Shown: positions 62,709-64,000 of the stretch, in pieces
Position numbering within the stretch: the stretch's first letter is position 1
Layout: every line of letters starts with the position of its first letter
Assembly: GCA_963666805.2 (NCBI GenBank)
Contig: CAXXWR010000006.1
Span: 1,189,489-1,253,488, forward strand
DNA length: 64,000 nt
Reading direction: 5' to 3'
DNA from: Fusibacter sp963666805
Lineage (GTDB): Bacteria; Bacillota; Clostridia; Peptostreptococcales; Acidaminobacteraceae
The notes under the pieces: model-generated
The model's input: the letters and a program-made list of their open reading frames with translations, nothing else
What the model was told of the DNA's origin: nothing
Databases searched by the model: none
Program-made: the position numbers and the translations under genes

Positions 62709-64000
<1,292 letters not shown>

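Overview
The window is an AT-rich stretch of a low-GC Gram-positive chromosome, most likely a spore-forming anaerobe of class Clostridia. The evidence is SigH with a very good family match, Firmicute-style 16S and 23S rRNA, the gene order rpoB-rpoC, L7Ae-like, rpsL-rpsG-fusA-tuf followed by the S10/spc/alpha clusters, PyrR-type attenuators, and heavy use of AGA for arginine. I cannot name the genus from sequence alone. No prophage, insertion sequence, CRISPR array or plasmid gene is visible.

Region 1 (1-40,310) is a nearly uninterrupted plus-strand information-processing island. It starts with the end of a small membrane protein, thyX, rlmB and sigH. It continues with tuf copy 1, rpmG-secE-nusG-rplK-rplA, an L10-leader RNA, rplJ-rplL, rpoB-rpoC, an L7Ae-like protein, rpsL-rpsG-fusA and tuf copy 2. 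The S10 and spc clusters run through secY, adk, map, a KOW protein, infA and rpmJ, and the alpha cluster ends at rplQ. The ECF transporter genes ecfA1-ecfA2-ecfT, truA and rplM-rpsI close the island. Many start codons are GTG or TTG, chosen here by Shine-Dalgarno spacing and family N-termini. The two tuf genes are almost identical, with the identity stopping abruptly near the last codons. Several intergenic gaps hold hairpins that look like ribosomal-protein leaders or attenuators.

Region 2 (40,430-46,230) is an accessory regulatory and membrane island. It contains an ECF sigma factor with an anti-sigma factor, an SdpI-family/LytTR/DUF3021 operon, a lone integral membrane protein, an XRE regulator with a frameshifted membrane partner, a broken alpha/beta hydrolase, and a TetR regulator.

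Region 3 (46,368-53,930) is metabolic and exported functions: oleate hydratase, a membrane-anchored GH18-family protein, a small membrane protein overlapping an FAD-dependent dehydrogenase, and a sodium:neurotransmitter-type symporter. The gap between oleate hydratase and the GH18 gene holds a cluster of DnaA-box sequences although dnaA is not nearby.

Region 4 (54,130-60,026) is pyrimidine synthesis. pyrB-pyrI lie on the minus strand and pyrC-pyrF-pyrK-pyrD on the plus strand, divergent from a 544-bp gap. In that gap each side has its own promoter, PyrR-like RNA site and terminator. pyrR, pyrE and carAB are not in the window.

Region 5 (60,027-64,000) is an rRNA operon with tandem promoters, complete 16S, a tRNA-Ala(TGC) in the spacer, and the first 1.3 kb of 23S cut by the window edge.
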